From contig NZ_BAABBI010000001.1 of NCBI RefSeq assembly GCF_039537875.1, positions 186,001 to 250,000 on the forward strand: 64,000 nucleotides of DNA, given 5' to 3'. The notes under the pieces were generated by a model. That model ran no database searches, had not been told where the DNA came from, and saw nothing but the letters and a program-made list of their open reading frames with translations. The position numbers and the translations under genes were made by a program. This document shows, piece after piece, positions 27,006 to 34,830 of this stretch. Position 1 is the first letter of the stretch; each line of letters opens with the position of its first letter. The stretch is from Corallibacter vietnamensis. GTDB taxonomy: Bacteria > Bacteroidota > Bacteroidia > Flavobacteriales > Flavobacteriaceae.

Positions 27006-28384
27006 TATATTTTTGGTACAGAAACGCTTCTGCTTATCCAGCATCCAATGCTAATAGTTTGACCTTGCTTACCAGCTTGGAAAATCTCTGTTTTAGTTGG
27101 AGCTTTTGCTCTATAGCTAGCAGCCGTTTGAGCTGCAATTTTCTTTAAAGTAGGATCTACACGTCCTGCTTTTTCAGCTTCGCTAGCAGCTAACCAGAAA
27201 ACAGCACGCTTGTTAAAGTTAGAATCTCCACAGTTATTTGCACTAGCATTATACATTGCTGCTATTCTTAAGTGAGGCCTTCCGTTTGATGGGTTTAATT
27301 TTAATGCTTGAGAATAGAAATTTCTTGCACTACCATAACTTCCTCTTCCTTTTAGTTTATCACCAATTTTTTCATTAAGTCTAGCTTTTTTGATGTTATC
27401 AGTTTCTAAACTAATTGCTTGCTCGTAAAACTTAATTGCTTCAGAAGATTTACCTTCTTTATCCTTTAAGATACCTAAATAGTAAGCTGAATTAGCCGAT
27501 GGACTTAACTCATGGTAAGCATTTACCAACTTAAAGAATAACGGATCGTCTGTACATTCTTTAGAAGACATTTTACCAGCTGCACGTTGTAACCATTCTG
27601 CGTTTCCTTTGTTTTGCTCAAATCCTTTTTGGTAAAGAGGAATTAAAGTCTCGCAATTTGCACGCTCACCTAATTTTTGATCGATACCTCCTAAAATTTG
27701 ATCGTAAGCTTTTAAATAACTTTCATAGTATTTTTTGTAGCTATTATCTTTTTTAGTCAATGCTGTTCCTGCATCTTCTTTTTCAATAAGCTTGTTTAAT
27801 TTTTCAGAATAGTTACCTACTTCAGATTCTACTTTTTCTACAACATCATCATATTTATTAAATAAATCTTCTGCTGGTTTTTTACCTGAATCATATAAAT
27901 CTACCATTAAAGAAAAGTACGTATATAATGATTTAGGATTTGTAAATGTCTCTGAATCTAATTTATAAGCTGCATCAAAACAAGCGTATAACTCTTCAGT
28001 AGATTTATTTAACAACTCTCTGTTATCATACTGTAACTGGCAAGCTTTTGCAGCATATTCGCCTTTGGGAGTTTTACTTGCAAAATGAATAGCTCTTTCT
28101 TCCCAAAGTTTTACTAAATCATTTATAAAAGCTGTTTTTTCAGCTCCAGAAGATTTATCAATCTTACATTCTAAAATATCCTCACCATATTTATATATAC
28201 CTAAATGAAATTTTGGGTTTCTTTGCCTAAGCTCCATAAAGTGCTTATAACCTTCGTCACATTTATCTGCTTTAGCCGCTTCAGTCATTAAAGACAATGA
28301 ATTTATATCTTGCTCATTTTGAGCATGTGATAAATTAAAGCCTAAAAATAGCATTAAAGCTACTAATGTAATTCTCGTTTTCAT
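27005..28384 (-). CDS. Exported TPR-repeat protein
   Basis: About 459 residues with a signal peptide (MKTRITLVALMLFLGFNLSHAQ) and tetratricopeptide-like helical repeats; the clearest pair is YYLGILKDKEGKSSEAIKFYEQAISL and YGSARNFYSQALKLNPSNGRPHL (about 300-385). Several cysteines occur in the mature part. The start at 28384 removes a non-signal-like extension. Between the beta-barrel gene and lptC; a periplasmic scaffold or assembly role is inference from position only. Confidence 0.85.
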   Translation of the reverse strand: MKTRITLVALMLFLGFNLSHAQNEQDINSLSLMTEAAKADKCDEGYKHFMELRQRNPKFHLGIYKYGEDILECKIDKSSGAEKTAFINDLVKLWEERAIHFASKTPKGEYAAKACQLQYDNRELLNKSTEELYACFDAAYKLDSETFTNPKSLYTYFSLMVDLYDSGKKPAEDLFNKYDDVVEKVESEVGNYSEKLNKLIEKEDAGTALTKKDNSYKKYYESYLKAYDQILGGIDQKLGERANCETLIPLYQKGFEQNKGNAEWLQRAAGKMSSKECTDDPLFFKLVNAYHELSPSANSAYYLGILKDKEGKSSEAIKFYEQAISLETDNIKKARLNEKIGDKLKGRGSYGSARNFYSQALKLNPSNGRPHLRIAAMYNASANNCGDSNFNKRAVFWLAASEAEKAGRVDPTLKKIAAQTAASYRAKAPTKTEIFQAGKQGQTISIGCWISRSVSVPKI

Positions 28385-28403
28385 AATATTAAATTTTTCG
28401 CGT

Positions 28404-29711
28404 TTAATCATATTTTTGTTTTTGAAACCATCTATCGTTCAACGACAAACTTAAGTTGAAGTTAACAAAATTCTCTTGTATTAAGTTACTATTTGTTGTT
28501 CCTCTGTTACCAATTTCTACACCAAAATTAGCATTTGAAAAAGCTCTCAAACTTCCAACTGGTATTCCTACTCCAAAAGATATGCCAAACTCTTTTATAG
28601 ACTGATTGTTTATATTTAAACCTGTCTTTTCAAAACGTACTCCAGCTCTGTAAACCACACGACTTAAGTAACTAAAGGAATTGTAATTAGGTATAAAAAA
28701 ACCTCCTAAAGAAAAGGTTGTAGCATCTTCAAATTTCGTATTTGTTGATGCATATAATGCGTTTGAAAAGTCACTTGTTTTTTGCGCTGTGTATTCGGCA
28801 CCTACAAACCATTTTCTAGGCTGTCCAACGCCTGCTCCTAAAGACCAAGTAGACGGAAGTGTCAACTCTGTTTCTTTCAATCCGCGAGCTTCTAAATTTG
28901 CGTTTAATGTATTCACAATTAATTCTCTTCCTGATGCATCAATAACAATTGTATTGAAATATCTTTCGTTTCTAGAGTTAAGATTACTCTTTGGCGAGTA
29001 TGTTAACGATGACATTAACTCTAACTTATCAGTAATCATTTTTTTGTAAGATAAACCTAAATTAAATGATAAACCACTTAAATCTGATATGTTATTTTCT
29101 CGAGATTGATATTGTGTAAGAGCTCCGTCATTATTATATAAAAACTCTATAGTGCTATTTTTTATTTTACCAAAGTTATACCTTGCATCAACACCTACAC
29201 TAAAATTATCGTTTATTTTATATCCTGCAGATAAATATGTTCTATTAACGCCGCCTTCACCTCTAAATCTATCACTTAAAGCTCCAGCTGCATTTAGTGT
29301 TTCTAACTTGTATCCTACAGAAGTGTAAGGAATAAGTCCAACACCAATACCTAATTTACCCATAGGTATAGATAACGCTATGTAATCAAATGTTGATGAC
29401 GATACTTTATCAGAACTCGTGTTACTTTTTAATGTTGTTCTTGAGTGAGAGCCTCCAACAGAGAACTTTACAGGCCTTCCTTCGTTATTATATAGAGCTA
29501 AATTATCACCTCCGTATGATGCTGGGTTTTTTAAGTTTACGTGAATACTATCCATATAAACTCCTATTCCTCCCATACTTTGATTCTCAACAGTTCCTTT
29601 AAATTTTAAACTACCTATTCCGTAGAAAGAATATGGTGAAGCAGAACCTTCTTGAGCGTAACTTTGAATTGCAAATACAGCAATAAAAACTAATACAAGT
29701 TTTTTTATCAT
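28404..29711 (-). CDS. Outer-membrane beta-barrel protein (FadL/OmpP1-like)
   Basis: 435 residues: signal peptide MIKKLVLVFIAVFAIQSYAQ, then SPYSFYGIGSLKFKGTVENQSMGGIGV, resembling the N-terminal plug of OmpP1/FadL-type hydrophobic-substrate channels, followed by alternating hydrophobic strands characteristic of a barrel (GLSFNLGLSYKKM, GVEIGNRGTTNSN). No aromatic C-terminal residue; it ends QKQKYD. The substrate cannot be inferred. The stop overlaps the coaX stop side by a 4-bp start/stop overlap (29708-29711). Confidence 0.82.
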   Translation of the reverse strand: MIKKLVLVFIAVFAIQSYAQEGSASPYSFYGIGSLKFKGTVENQSMGGIGVYMDSIHVNLKNPASYGGDNLALYNNEGRPVKFSVGGSHSRTTLKSNTSSDKVSSSTFDYIALSIPMGKLGIGVGLIPYTSVGYKLETLNAAGALSDRFRGEGGVNRTYLSAGYKINDNFSVGVDARYNFGKIKNSTIEFLYNNDGALTQYQSRENNISDLSGLSFNLGLSYKKMITDKLELMSSLTYSPKSNLNSRNERYFNTIVIDASGRELIVNTLNANLEARGLKETELTLPSTWSLGAGVGQPRKWFVGAEYTAQKTSDFSNALYASTNTKFEDATTFSLGGFFIPNYNSFSYLSRVVYRAGVRFEKTGLNINNQSIKEFGISFGVGIPVGSLRAFSNANFGVEIGNRGTTNSNLIQENFVNFNLSLSLNDRWFQKQKYD

Positions 29712-30439
29712 TCGTTTAAGTTAAATTGTAAAATATAATTCAATCCTAATAAAAGGAAATTAGAGTTGGCAAATATGCTACTTTTTAATTGTTTAGACAA
29801 AAAATTGGCGTCTCCTCCTGTTAAAATAATTGTTAAATGTGGAAATTTTAACTTGTATTGACTGATAACACCATCAATTTCAGCTAAAACACCATTAACA
29901 ACTCCAGAATGAATTGCATTATTTGTTGAATCTCCAATTATGTTTTCGGGTTGTTCTGTTTCTAATAACGGTAAGTTGGCCGTTAAATTATTCAACGTTT
30001 TATATCGCAACCTAATACCAGGAGAAATGGCTCCACCTAAATATTCATTTTTTTGAGTAATAAAATCGTAGGTTATACAAGTACCTGCATCTATAATAAG
30101 CACATCATTATTAGGATATTCTTTTACAGAGGCACACACTAAAGCTATGCGATCTACACCTAATGTTTTAGGTGTTTTGTACAAATTATCAAAAGGCAAT
30201 TTGGTTTTTGAATCTAAAATTAATGTTGGCAAAGCATTTTTAACTAAATCAAATTGCTTTGAATTAAGAAATCCAACCGATGAAATAATAGATTTATTAA
30301 TTTTTTTATGCGATTTTAAGATTGAATTAAATTTTTTTTCAAAATCTTTAATCTCGCACGATATTTTACTTACCATTTCATCATCCTGAAAAACAGCTAG
30401 TTTCACAAAAGTATTCCCTACATCTATGATTAAATTCAT
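29708..30439 (-). CDS. coaX: Type III pantothenate kinase
   Basis: First enzyme of CoA synthesis, ASKHA fold, 243 residues. Motifs: LIIDVGNTFVKLAVF (phosphate 1), GVDRIALVCA, IDAGTCITYDFI (phosphate 2), YLGGAISPGIRLRYK and LTGGDANFL. The open frame extends upstream to 30529, but the N-terminus MNLIIDVGNT is standard for the family, so I start at 30439. Heads the minus-strand envelope operon. Confidence 0.95.
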   Translation of the reverse strand: MNLIIDVGNTFVKLAVFQDDEMVSKISCEIKDFEKKFNSILKSHKKINKSIISSVGFLNSKQFDLVKNALPTLILDSKTKLPFDNLYKTPKTLGVDRIALVCASVKEYPNNDVLIIDAGTCITYDFITQKNEYLGGAISPGIRLRYKTLNNLTANLPLLETEQPENIIGDSTNNAIHSGVVNGVLAEIDGVISQYKLKFPHLTIILTGGDANFLSKQLKSSIFANSNFLLLGLNYILQFNLNE

Positions 30440-30489
30440 AATTTTAATTTGAGCGATAAATTTACAAAACGATTTTTTATAAATTTTCT

Positions 30490-30520
30490 TTGGCGGATAA
30501 TAAAAATGAATATATATTTG
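30490..30520 (+). promoter_or_regulatory. Promoter of tRNA-Phe
   Basis: TTG at 30490-30492, 20-bp spacer and TATATTTG at 30513-30520: an exact Bacteroidota promoter, with a predicted start near 30527, about 13 bases before the mature tRNA. Confidence 0.75.
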
Positions 30521-30539
30521 CATCCGCAATTAAGCGACT

Positions 30540-30615
30540 GGTGCCTTAGCTCAGTTGGTAGAGCAAAGGACTGAAAATCCTTGTGTCCCTGGTTCGATTC
30601 CTGGAGGCACCACCA
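30540..30615 (+). tRNA. tRNA-Phe (GAA)
   Basis: 76 bases, CCA encoded. The 7-bp acceptor stem (GGTGCCT / AGGCACC) pairs perfectly; D-arm GCTC/GAGC with AGTTGGTA loop; anticodon loop CTGAAAA with GAA anticodon; T-loop TTCGATT. The T-stem CCTGG/CCTGG contains a U51-U63 mismatch. The last 15 bases serve as the island attachment site, and the integrated copy stays intact because the island carries the same 15 bp. Confidence 0.95.
30601..30615 (+). repeat. attL: 15-bp direct repeat in the tRNA-Phe 3' end
   Basis: CTGGAGGCACCACCA, identical to 45925-45939. It covers the end of the T-stem, the acceptor 3' strand and the CCA, a classical tyrosine-recombinase target. Confidence 0.9.
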
Positions 30616-30616
30616 G

Positions 30617-30656
30617 AAAAACCTCATAAACTCAATGTTTATGGGGTTTTTTGTTT
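30617..30656 (+). terminator. Terminator immediately after tRNA-Phe, supplied by the island
   Basis: 15-bp stem (AAAAACCTCATAAAC against GTTTATGGGGTTTTT, one G-U pair) with a 5-base loop, followed by a T-rich tract. It begins one base after attL, inside the island, and so replaces the native terminator displaced to 45944. Confidence 0.85.
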
Positions 30657-30659
30657 TTA

Positions 30660-30679
30660 GGGTGCAAAATAGGGTTCAA
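30660..30679 (+). repeat. Left paired GGGTKCAA sites (candidate recombinase arm sites)
   Basis: GGGTGCAA (30660-30667) and GGGTTCAA (30672-30679), 12 bp apart, 45 bp inside attL. The same two words occur in swapped order at 45776-45795 in the same orientation. Confidence 0.6.
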
Positions 30680-30681
30680 AT

Positions 30682-30713
30682 AAAAAACCGCTACAAGTTA
30701 ATGTAACGGTTTT
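30682..30713 (-). terminator. Terminator of the DUF6266 gene
   Basis: On the minus strand AAAACCGTTACA pairs with TGTAGCGGTTTT (one mismatch), followed by TTTTTATTT, 25 bp after the stop codon. Confidence 0.75.
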
Positions 30714-30737
30714 ATAATGTGTATTTTAAAACAAATC

Positions 30738-31379
30738 TTATGACGCCGTACCAGAGCCTAAATACACACTATTCGATACTTGACCACTATCCGCAGTTAT
30801 AAACGCCATGAAAAGCTCTACTGTGTCTCCTGCATAGGTATTTGGTATAGTGACTACTTGGGACCCTGTTGTTCTATCTGCTCCATCAACTATATACATA
30901 GATTCTTTTTTTGATGGATTGTAAACTAACACCATCGCCTTATCAGTAGCGTTTGCATTTCCTTCCGCAGAGTTGTCATCCCAAGTGAAGGTCACTTGTC
31001 CTGCTGTTGTCAGATCTGTTGAAGGGTTTAAAGCTCCAGATAGCGAACCTCTGCTTAAAAGAGCTAATGAATAGTCTACTGTGAAGTTGGGAGCAGCTCC
31101 TGTAATCGCATTATTCAACACATAAGACATAGCAGCATTAAACTCTGTTTTTTGTACCGCATACGCCTTATATCCCTTTTGAATAAAGCCTAAATTTGGC
31201 TGCAAATACTCTAAAGTAACCGTAAATTTGTTTCTTTGGTTAACCTGTCCTTCAGTACGTGGATTAGCCACATTTGAAGGTTTAATTCTTAAATAGTCAA
31301 TACCTTTCCATGATGCACCGACTACGTTTCCTACTTTACCTGATACTCCGCCCAGGATTCCTTGTGAAATAACACCCAT
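30738..31379 (-). CDS. DUF6266 family protein
   Basis: 213 residues, no signal peptide. The glycine-rich N-terminus GVISQGILGGVSGKVGNVVGASWKGIDYLR and the segment NPRTEGQVNQRNKFTVTLEYLQP are what I recognise as DUF6266, a Bacteroidota family without assigned function. The C-terminal half looks beta-rich (QVTFTWDDNSAEGNANATDKAMVLVYNP), resembling a fibronectin-type domain. It is the leftmost island gene, has its own terminator and stands alone. A structural role is conceivable but unsupported. Confidence 0.65.
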   Translation of the reverse strand: MGVISQGILGGVSGKVGNVVGASWKGIDYLRIKPSNVANPRTEGQVNQRNKFTVTLEYLQPNLGFIQKGYKAYAVQKTEFNAAMSYVLNNAITGAAPNFTVDYSLALLSRGSLSGALNPSTDLTTAGQVTFTWDDNSAEGNANATDKAMVLVYNPSKKESMYIVDGADRTTGSQVVTIPNTYAGDTVELFMAFITADSGQVSNSVYLGSGTAS

Positions 31380-31777
31380 AACAATTATAAATTTAAATTA
31401 ATATTCATTCGAAGTTGGTACGGACATGGTATAGATTTGAGCTTATCAATTATACGCAAAAACCATCAGATATATATACTTTCAAGTATGGCAGAACCTT
31501 GTTTGACTTCTTTTGTACTCTTTTGCACATATCACCATACTCCTATTAATTTTTTAAAAAAAAAGAAAAACAATAAAAAAAGAAAGCAATAGTCCTTTGT
31601 GGCGAGGATAGGACTGTCAAGGTTTTTGAAAAAAATACTACCCTCTTTCTTTAATAATATTTGGTGGAGATTTTTTTCAAAACCCATAGGGCTTGACCTT
31701 GATAGGCTTGTGCGGTGGATAAAGGGAGCCACATATCTTTGCAAGCTTTTTTTATTAATTCTTAAAACAAAATCATT
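31380..31777. other. Noncoding island segment with a long inverted repeat and a promoter
   Basis: No credible gene. It contains an inverted repeat (31621-31636 with 31670-31684, GGTTTTTGAAAAAAAT / ATTTTTTTCAAAACC, one bulged base) around a 33-base loop, and the promoter of the downstream HTH gene. Short open frames here are low-complexity and overlap the hairpin. Confidence 0.55.
31708..31741 (+). promoter_or_regulatory. Predicted promoter of the left HTH gene
   Basis: TTG (31708-31710), 23-bp spacer, TATCTTTG (31734-31741), matching the TAnnTTTG consensus; 36 bp before the ATG. Confidence 0.5.
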
Positions 31778-32107
31778 ATGGAAAATCCTTTTGAAATTAT
31801 TTATGAAAAATTAGAACGTATTGAAACTATGTTAGGAAACACCTTTGAGAGCATTGGCAAAGATGAGATCAAAATAACATCTAAAATAATGACTATCAAA
31901 CAGGTTTCAGAATATTTGGGTTTATCAAAATCCCATATTTACAAGTTAACCAGCACCCATAACATCCCACACTCTAAACGTGGCAAACGTTTATACTTTG
32001 ACAAAGAAAAAATCAATGAATGGGTATTAGAAAATGAAATATGGACACAAAAAGACATCGAGGAACAAGCAGCTAATTATTTAATCAAAAACAAAAAACG
32101 CTTTTAG
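31778..32107 (+). CDS. Helix-turn-helix DNA-binding protein (excisionase/HTH_17 type)
   Basis: 109 residues: an N-terminal predicted coiled coil (ENPFEIIYEKLERIETMLG), then a MerR/excisionase-like winged helix (MTIKQVSEYLGLSKSHIYKLTSTHNIPHSKRGKRLYFDKEKINEWVLE, about 41-90). Proteins of this type act as recombination directionality factors or element regulators. It is the only plus-strand gene in the island, divergent from DUF6266, and followed by the structured noncoding block. Confidence 0.8.
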   Translation: MENPFEIIYEKLERIETMLGNTFESIGKDEIKITSKIMTIKQVSEYLGLSKSHIYKLTSTHNIPHSKRGKRLYFDKEKINEWVLENEIWTQKDIEEQAANYLIKNKKRF

Positions 32108-32362
32108 GGGCATTAACACTTAAAAAAATAGGTTTTAGTTCTATATCGAGCATTGGATGCAGCATTGGTATTGGTAGCGTTTTAATAAGTTGTTTGGTAA
32201 AACAGCATTTAAACACGCTACTTATACCGGACTTTTAGACAATAGCTTTTTGATTTTTGAGGTACGAGAAAAAGCAATATGCTATGTCTTATCACTACGT
32301 CCATAAACCTATTTTTTTATAACCGCTAACTTGGGTGGCGGGGAAAAGCGGAATAGCTATCT

Positions 32363-32390
32363 TAATTTGCAATTCGCGAATCGCAAATTA
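32363..32390. repeat. 28-bp near-perfect palindrome
   Basis: Arms of 14 bp with a single mismatched pair (32371/32382), centred on ATTCGCGAAT. Each half carries TAATTTGC / GCAAATTA. It could bind a dimeric regulator or form a cruciform. Confidence 0.8.
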
Positions 32391-32423
32391 CAGACGATAA
32401 TCAGCAGTAGGCATGTAGGCTAT

Positions 32424-32503
32424 TTTACATAATGGCGTTATAACTACAGCTTTGGTGATGCGGGTGGTTTAGCGGCTGCTATTATAACAGCGCATTATGT
32501 AAA
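32424..32503. repeat. 80-bp long-stem hairpin
   Basis: Outer stem TTTACATAATG / CATTATGTAAA (11 bp), asymmetric internal loop (GCG against CAGCG), second stem TTATAA / TTATAA (6 bp), a further CAGC/GCTG pairing, and a 20-odd-base GT-rich loop. About 21 paired bases in all. Confidence 0.75.
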
Positions 32504-32738
32504 CATAGCTTGGGGTGGTTTTTGGTGTGAGCGTTGGCAACAGCTCTTTACTTTTTTATTGTACCTTTTCTTTAAAATATTAAAATTTAAATAAAATAAG
32601 TAACGTGCTGTGTGAGGGGTGGCAACCAAAAACTACAAGCGCGTTGGCGAGCGGAACAAAACAAAAGACAGAGGGTTTTGAGGCACGAAAAAACTGGGTT
32701 TTGTTTTGTGGGGAAATACTAAATCCTAATTATGATAA

Positions 32739-33446
32739 TTAAATATAAACTTCAAATTTTTCCAACTTTTCAAATAAGGAAAAAATATTTTCTATTATTT
32801 CATCTACAAACTTTTCTTGAGTTAAAAGGATTGTGAAAAAGGATATTTCACGATCTCTTTCCCATAACTCAAATCTATCTTTAGAAAATGACGATAAACA
32901 ATTATACTTTCTCTTCTCGTTATCGAAAACCGTACTGTTATTATGAACGATACAATTCCGCAACACACGTAAGTTATTTAGAAAAGACCAATTAGGTTCT
33001 AATAATTTAATATCAACCTTTGCGGATTTAGTTAAAAAGAGTTTTGCCTTTTCAAAATCACCATTACCACGCAAATCATCTACACCAAATTCTTTATTGT
33101 GATTTAATTCATATGATTCACAAGCACCAATTAGTGTTCTCTCTAAAAATGAATACAACTGCGTTATCATTGATGCTCTAAAACTTTGCACAAAATCCCT
33201 ATCAATTTCAATCATTCTATCCACTAATGAATCCTGAATATGATTTAGTTGAAGGTCTGAATATAGGTTTGGTTCATTTTCGATTTTATCCATCACCGCT
33301 TTATATTCTTCTTGATGATTGTCGATTGTTTTATTAAAGTGTTCTTCTATAAACTTGTTATAGTTACGAAACTTTTCAAGTTCTAAATCAAGAAAAAACA
33401 AATTGTTATCCTTAATAAAATCTAAATGAGGATTTAAACGTGACAT
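32739..33446 (-). CDS. HEPN-like protein, fourth gene of the TAC operon
   Basis: 235 residues, helical. The segment LRVLRNCIVHNNS holds an R-x4-H motif (Arg163, His168), the signature of HEPN domains, many of which are RNases in toxin, Abi and CRISPR systems. A preceding helix (QLYSFLERTLIGACESYELNH) fits the first HEPN helices. Full family assignment is not possible by eye. It starts 24 bp after the SecB-like gene on the same strand, so it is likely cotranscribed with the toxin-antitoxin-chaperone genes. It may be an effector or a second toxin, or an unrelated passenger. Confidence 0.6.
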   Translation of the reverse strand: MSRLNPHLDFIKDNNLFFLDLELEKFRNYNKFIEEHFNKTIDNHQEEYKAVMDKIENEPNLYSDLQLNHIQDSLVDRMIEIDRDFVQSFRASMITQLYSFLERTLIGACESYELNHNKEFGVDDLRGNGDFEKAKLFLTKSAKVDIKLLEPNWSFLNNLRVLRNCIVHNNSTVFDNEKRKYNCLSSFSKDRFELWERDREISFFTILLTQEKFVDEIIENIFSLFEKLEKFEVYI

Positions 33447-33470
33447 AACTAACCAACGAGATATAAATTG

Positions 33471-33929
33471 TTAATCTTCTTTAGAATCGACTTTCTTTTG
33501 AAGAGCTAACATTTTTTGAGGTGATACCACAGGTAAAATCATACCTTGCATATTGGTATTTGAAAGTCTTTCAAAAATAATACCTCTTGCTGTTGAAAAG
33601 CTAATACCTAAAAGCGTTGCGATGAGTACTCCTGTAAAGATTGGTGAATTATCTTCTTTTAACTCGTAGTAATTGGTTAATTCTTCAATTTTAAAATGAA
33701 AATCAAAAACAAAATGAGCTTTAGCATCTGATGTTACTTCTTCGTGAATTAAATCTATAAACAACCCTATTTTCACCCTTTCATCTTTCAAATTATGCAT
33801 TGTGGTTTGAGCAATATTTATCTTAAAGTTGTTGTCTCCTTTTTGAGCAACATCTTTAATAGAGCTTTCCACAATATTTATGTGAAATAGGTGTATTTTT
33901 TCTGGGTCTATTTTAACCTCTTTATTCAT
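33471..33929 (-). CDS. SecB-like chaperone of a toxin-antitoxin-chaperone (TAC) system
   Basis: 152 residues. The C-terminal half follows the SecB fold pattern: FVFDFHFKIEELTNYYEL, then LLGISFSTARGIIFERLSNT (106-125) and MILPVVSPQKML (130-141), matching the SecB strand-helix region and its LxPVxF/P-type segment. SecB proper is rare in Bacteroidota, and stand-alone SecB-like proteins beside an HTH antitoxin are typical of TAC systems, where the chaperone folds and protects the antitoxin. The start overlaps the antitoxin stop by 1 bp. The HTH/toxin context makes this assignment stronger than sequence alone. Confidence 0.72.
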   Translation of the reverse strand: MNKEVKIDPEKIHLFHINIVESSIKDVAQKGDNNFKINIAQTTMHNLKDERVKIGLFIDLIHEEVTSDAKAHFVFDFHFKIEELTNYYELKEDNSPIFTGVLIATLLGISFSTARGIIFERLSNTNMQGMILPVVSPQKMLALQKKVDSKED

Positions 33930-34303
33930 TAACTTGCTTCACTATAGTTTGTTTCTTCATAATCATTGATAGCATCTTCCATACCACCTCCTGGAATAGA
34001 ACCTAAATAAACGTATTCAATTTCTTTTATAGGTTCAATATTAATTAGATTAATATCTAAAACCTCTTCCATTTTTGTAATACTCTTTAAGGTAAGATTA
34101 TGTAAACCAGACAACCACTTTGATACTTCAGAAGGCGATTTACCTAACATTTCTGCAAATTGCTTTTTCTTGATACCACGTTCTTTTAAAACAACGCATA
34201 CCTTTTCTGTTATAGCCAAGTTTCTTTCAATGAATCTGTCTATTTCAGTATTTTGATTAGCTTCTAACCAATTGTCTAATATGTTGTTTTTCGGAAATTC
34301 CAT
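33929..34303 (-). CDS. XRE-type HTH antitoxin (HigA-like)
   Basis: 124 residues. The Cro/C1 helix-turn-helix spans about 36-85 (LKERGIKKKQFAEMLGKSPSEVSKWLSGLHNLTLKSITKMEEVL). The N-terminal about 30 residues may hold the toxin-neutralising helix. A C-terminal tail with hydrophobic residues (VYLGSIPGGGMEDAINDYEETNY, about 98-120) extends beyond the HTH. In chaperone-addicted antitoxins such a tail is the chaperone-binding (ChAD) segment. It starts 2 bp after the toxin stop and overlaps the SecB-like gene by 1 bp. Probably binds the operator repeats upstream of the toxin gene. Confidence 0.82.
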   Translation of the reverse strand: MEFPKNNILDNWLEANQNTEIDRFIERNLAITEKVCVVLKERGIKKKQFAEMLGKSPSEVSKWLSGLHNLTLKSITKMEEVLDINLINIEPIKEIEYVYLGSIPGGGMEDAINDYEETNYSEAS

Positions 34304-34305
34304 AG

Positions 34306-34830
34306 TTAATAATAGAGTTTAAAGTTTTTATCAAAATCAATTAAAGTACAATCATCATTCCAAACTATGTCTTGATTTTTGAATGCTTCATCAATTGCTT
34401 TTGTAAGTTGATTAGCCAATAAGAAATGTGGTTTCACATTTGGGCAGTCTTGAGCTTTGTTAGCCGTTTTTATATCTCCACTAAACAAAAAGACTACGTG
34501 CTCATTGGCTCGTAAACAATACAATCTTAATGTGTTGTTTTTCTTTTTGCCATTTTCGATGTAATACGGTTTTTTGTCTTTGCCCACAGGTGGTAATGCT
34601 GAAGTATCTGCGGTATAAGCTTCATTTCTGAAAAAACGGTTTTGTGCTCCATACTTTTTTCCAATTACTTGTAACCATTTTAAAATATGGTAAAGTTTGT
34701 TCTTATTATTTAGCTCGTGCCTTTTAACAAACTCTTCGTACAAGGTCTCTTTATTATCGTTTAATACAACAGAGTAATATGCTACTTTATTATACTTAAA
34801 CAATGGTTTTATGTGTGCAAAGTTATTCAC
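34306..34830 (-). CDS. Putative RelE/HigB-like toxin of the TAC system
   Basis: 174 residues, GTG start. The segment NNTLRLYCLRANEHVVFLFSGDIKTA resembles the central beta-strands of the RelE/HigB (phage Gp49-like) fold, and HFLLANQLTKAIDEAF the C-terminal helix. RelE-type toxins cleave mRNA on the ribosome. The N-terminal about 100 residues are longer than in usual HigB and lack an obvious match. First gene of the operon toxin-antitoxin-chaperone, the usual TAC order (as in the mycobacterial HigBA-chaperone). Another fold, for example an ADP-ribosyltransferase as in some phage-defence TAC systems, is not excluded. Confidence 0.55.
   Translation of the reverse strand: MNNFAHIKPLFKYNKVAYYSVVLNDNKETLYEEFVKRHELNNKNKLYHILKWLQVIGKKYGAQNRFFRNEAYTADTSALPPVGKDKKPYYIENGKKKNNTLRLYCLRANEHVVFLFSGDIKTANKAQDCPNVKPHFLLANQLTKAIDEAFKNQDIVWNDDCTLIDFDKNFKLYY

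Larger units (their letters stand above)
32108..32738. other. 631-bp noncoding, structured, GC-richer block
   Basis: No open frame of useful length on either strand and no sign of a decayed known gene. It has many G-rich words (GGGTGGCGGGGAAAAGCGG, TGCGGGTGGTTTAGCGGC, GCGTTGGCGAGCGG) unlike the AT-rich flanks. It contains a 28-bp palindrome and a large hairpin (separate entries). Possible roles are a replication or transfer origin of the element, or a structured RNA. None is proved. Confidence 0.6.

Noticed and set aside
30436..30627. 63-residue minus-strand frame covering the tRNA
   Set aside because: It lies over tRNA-Phe and the coaX upstream region and has no family resemblance.
31621..31684. 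Retron-like msr/msd from the long inverted repeat
   Set aside because: No reverse transcriptase gene anywhere in the window.
31532..31814. Short open frames on both strands near the left HTH gene
   Set aside because: They overlap the inverted repeat and predicted promoter, and are low-complexity Phe/Lys runs.
32424..32503. Integron attC site
   Set aside because: The hairpin has attC-like size, but the RYYYAAC/GTTRRRY order is not right, there is no IntI-type integrase and only one copy is seen.
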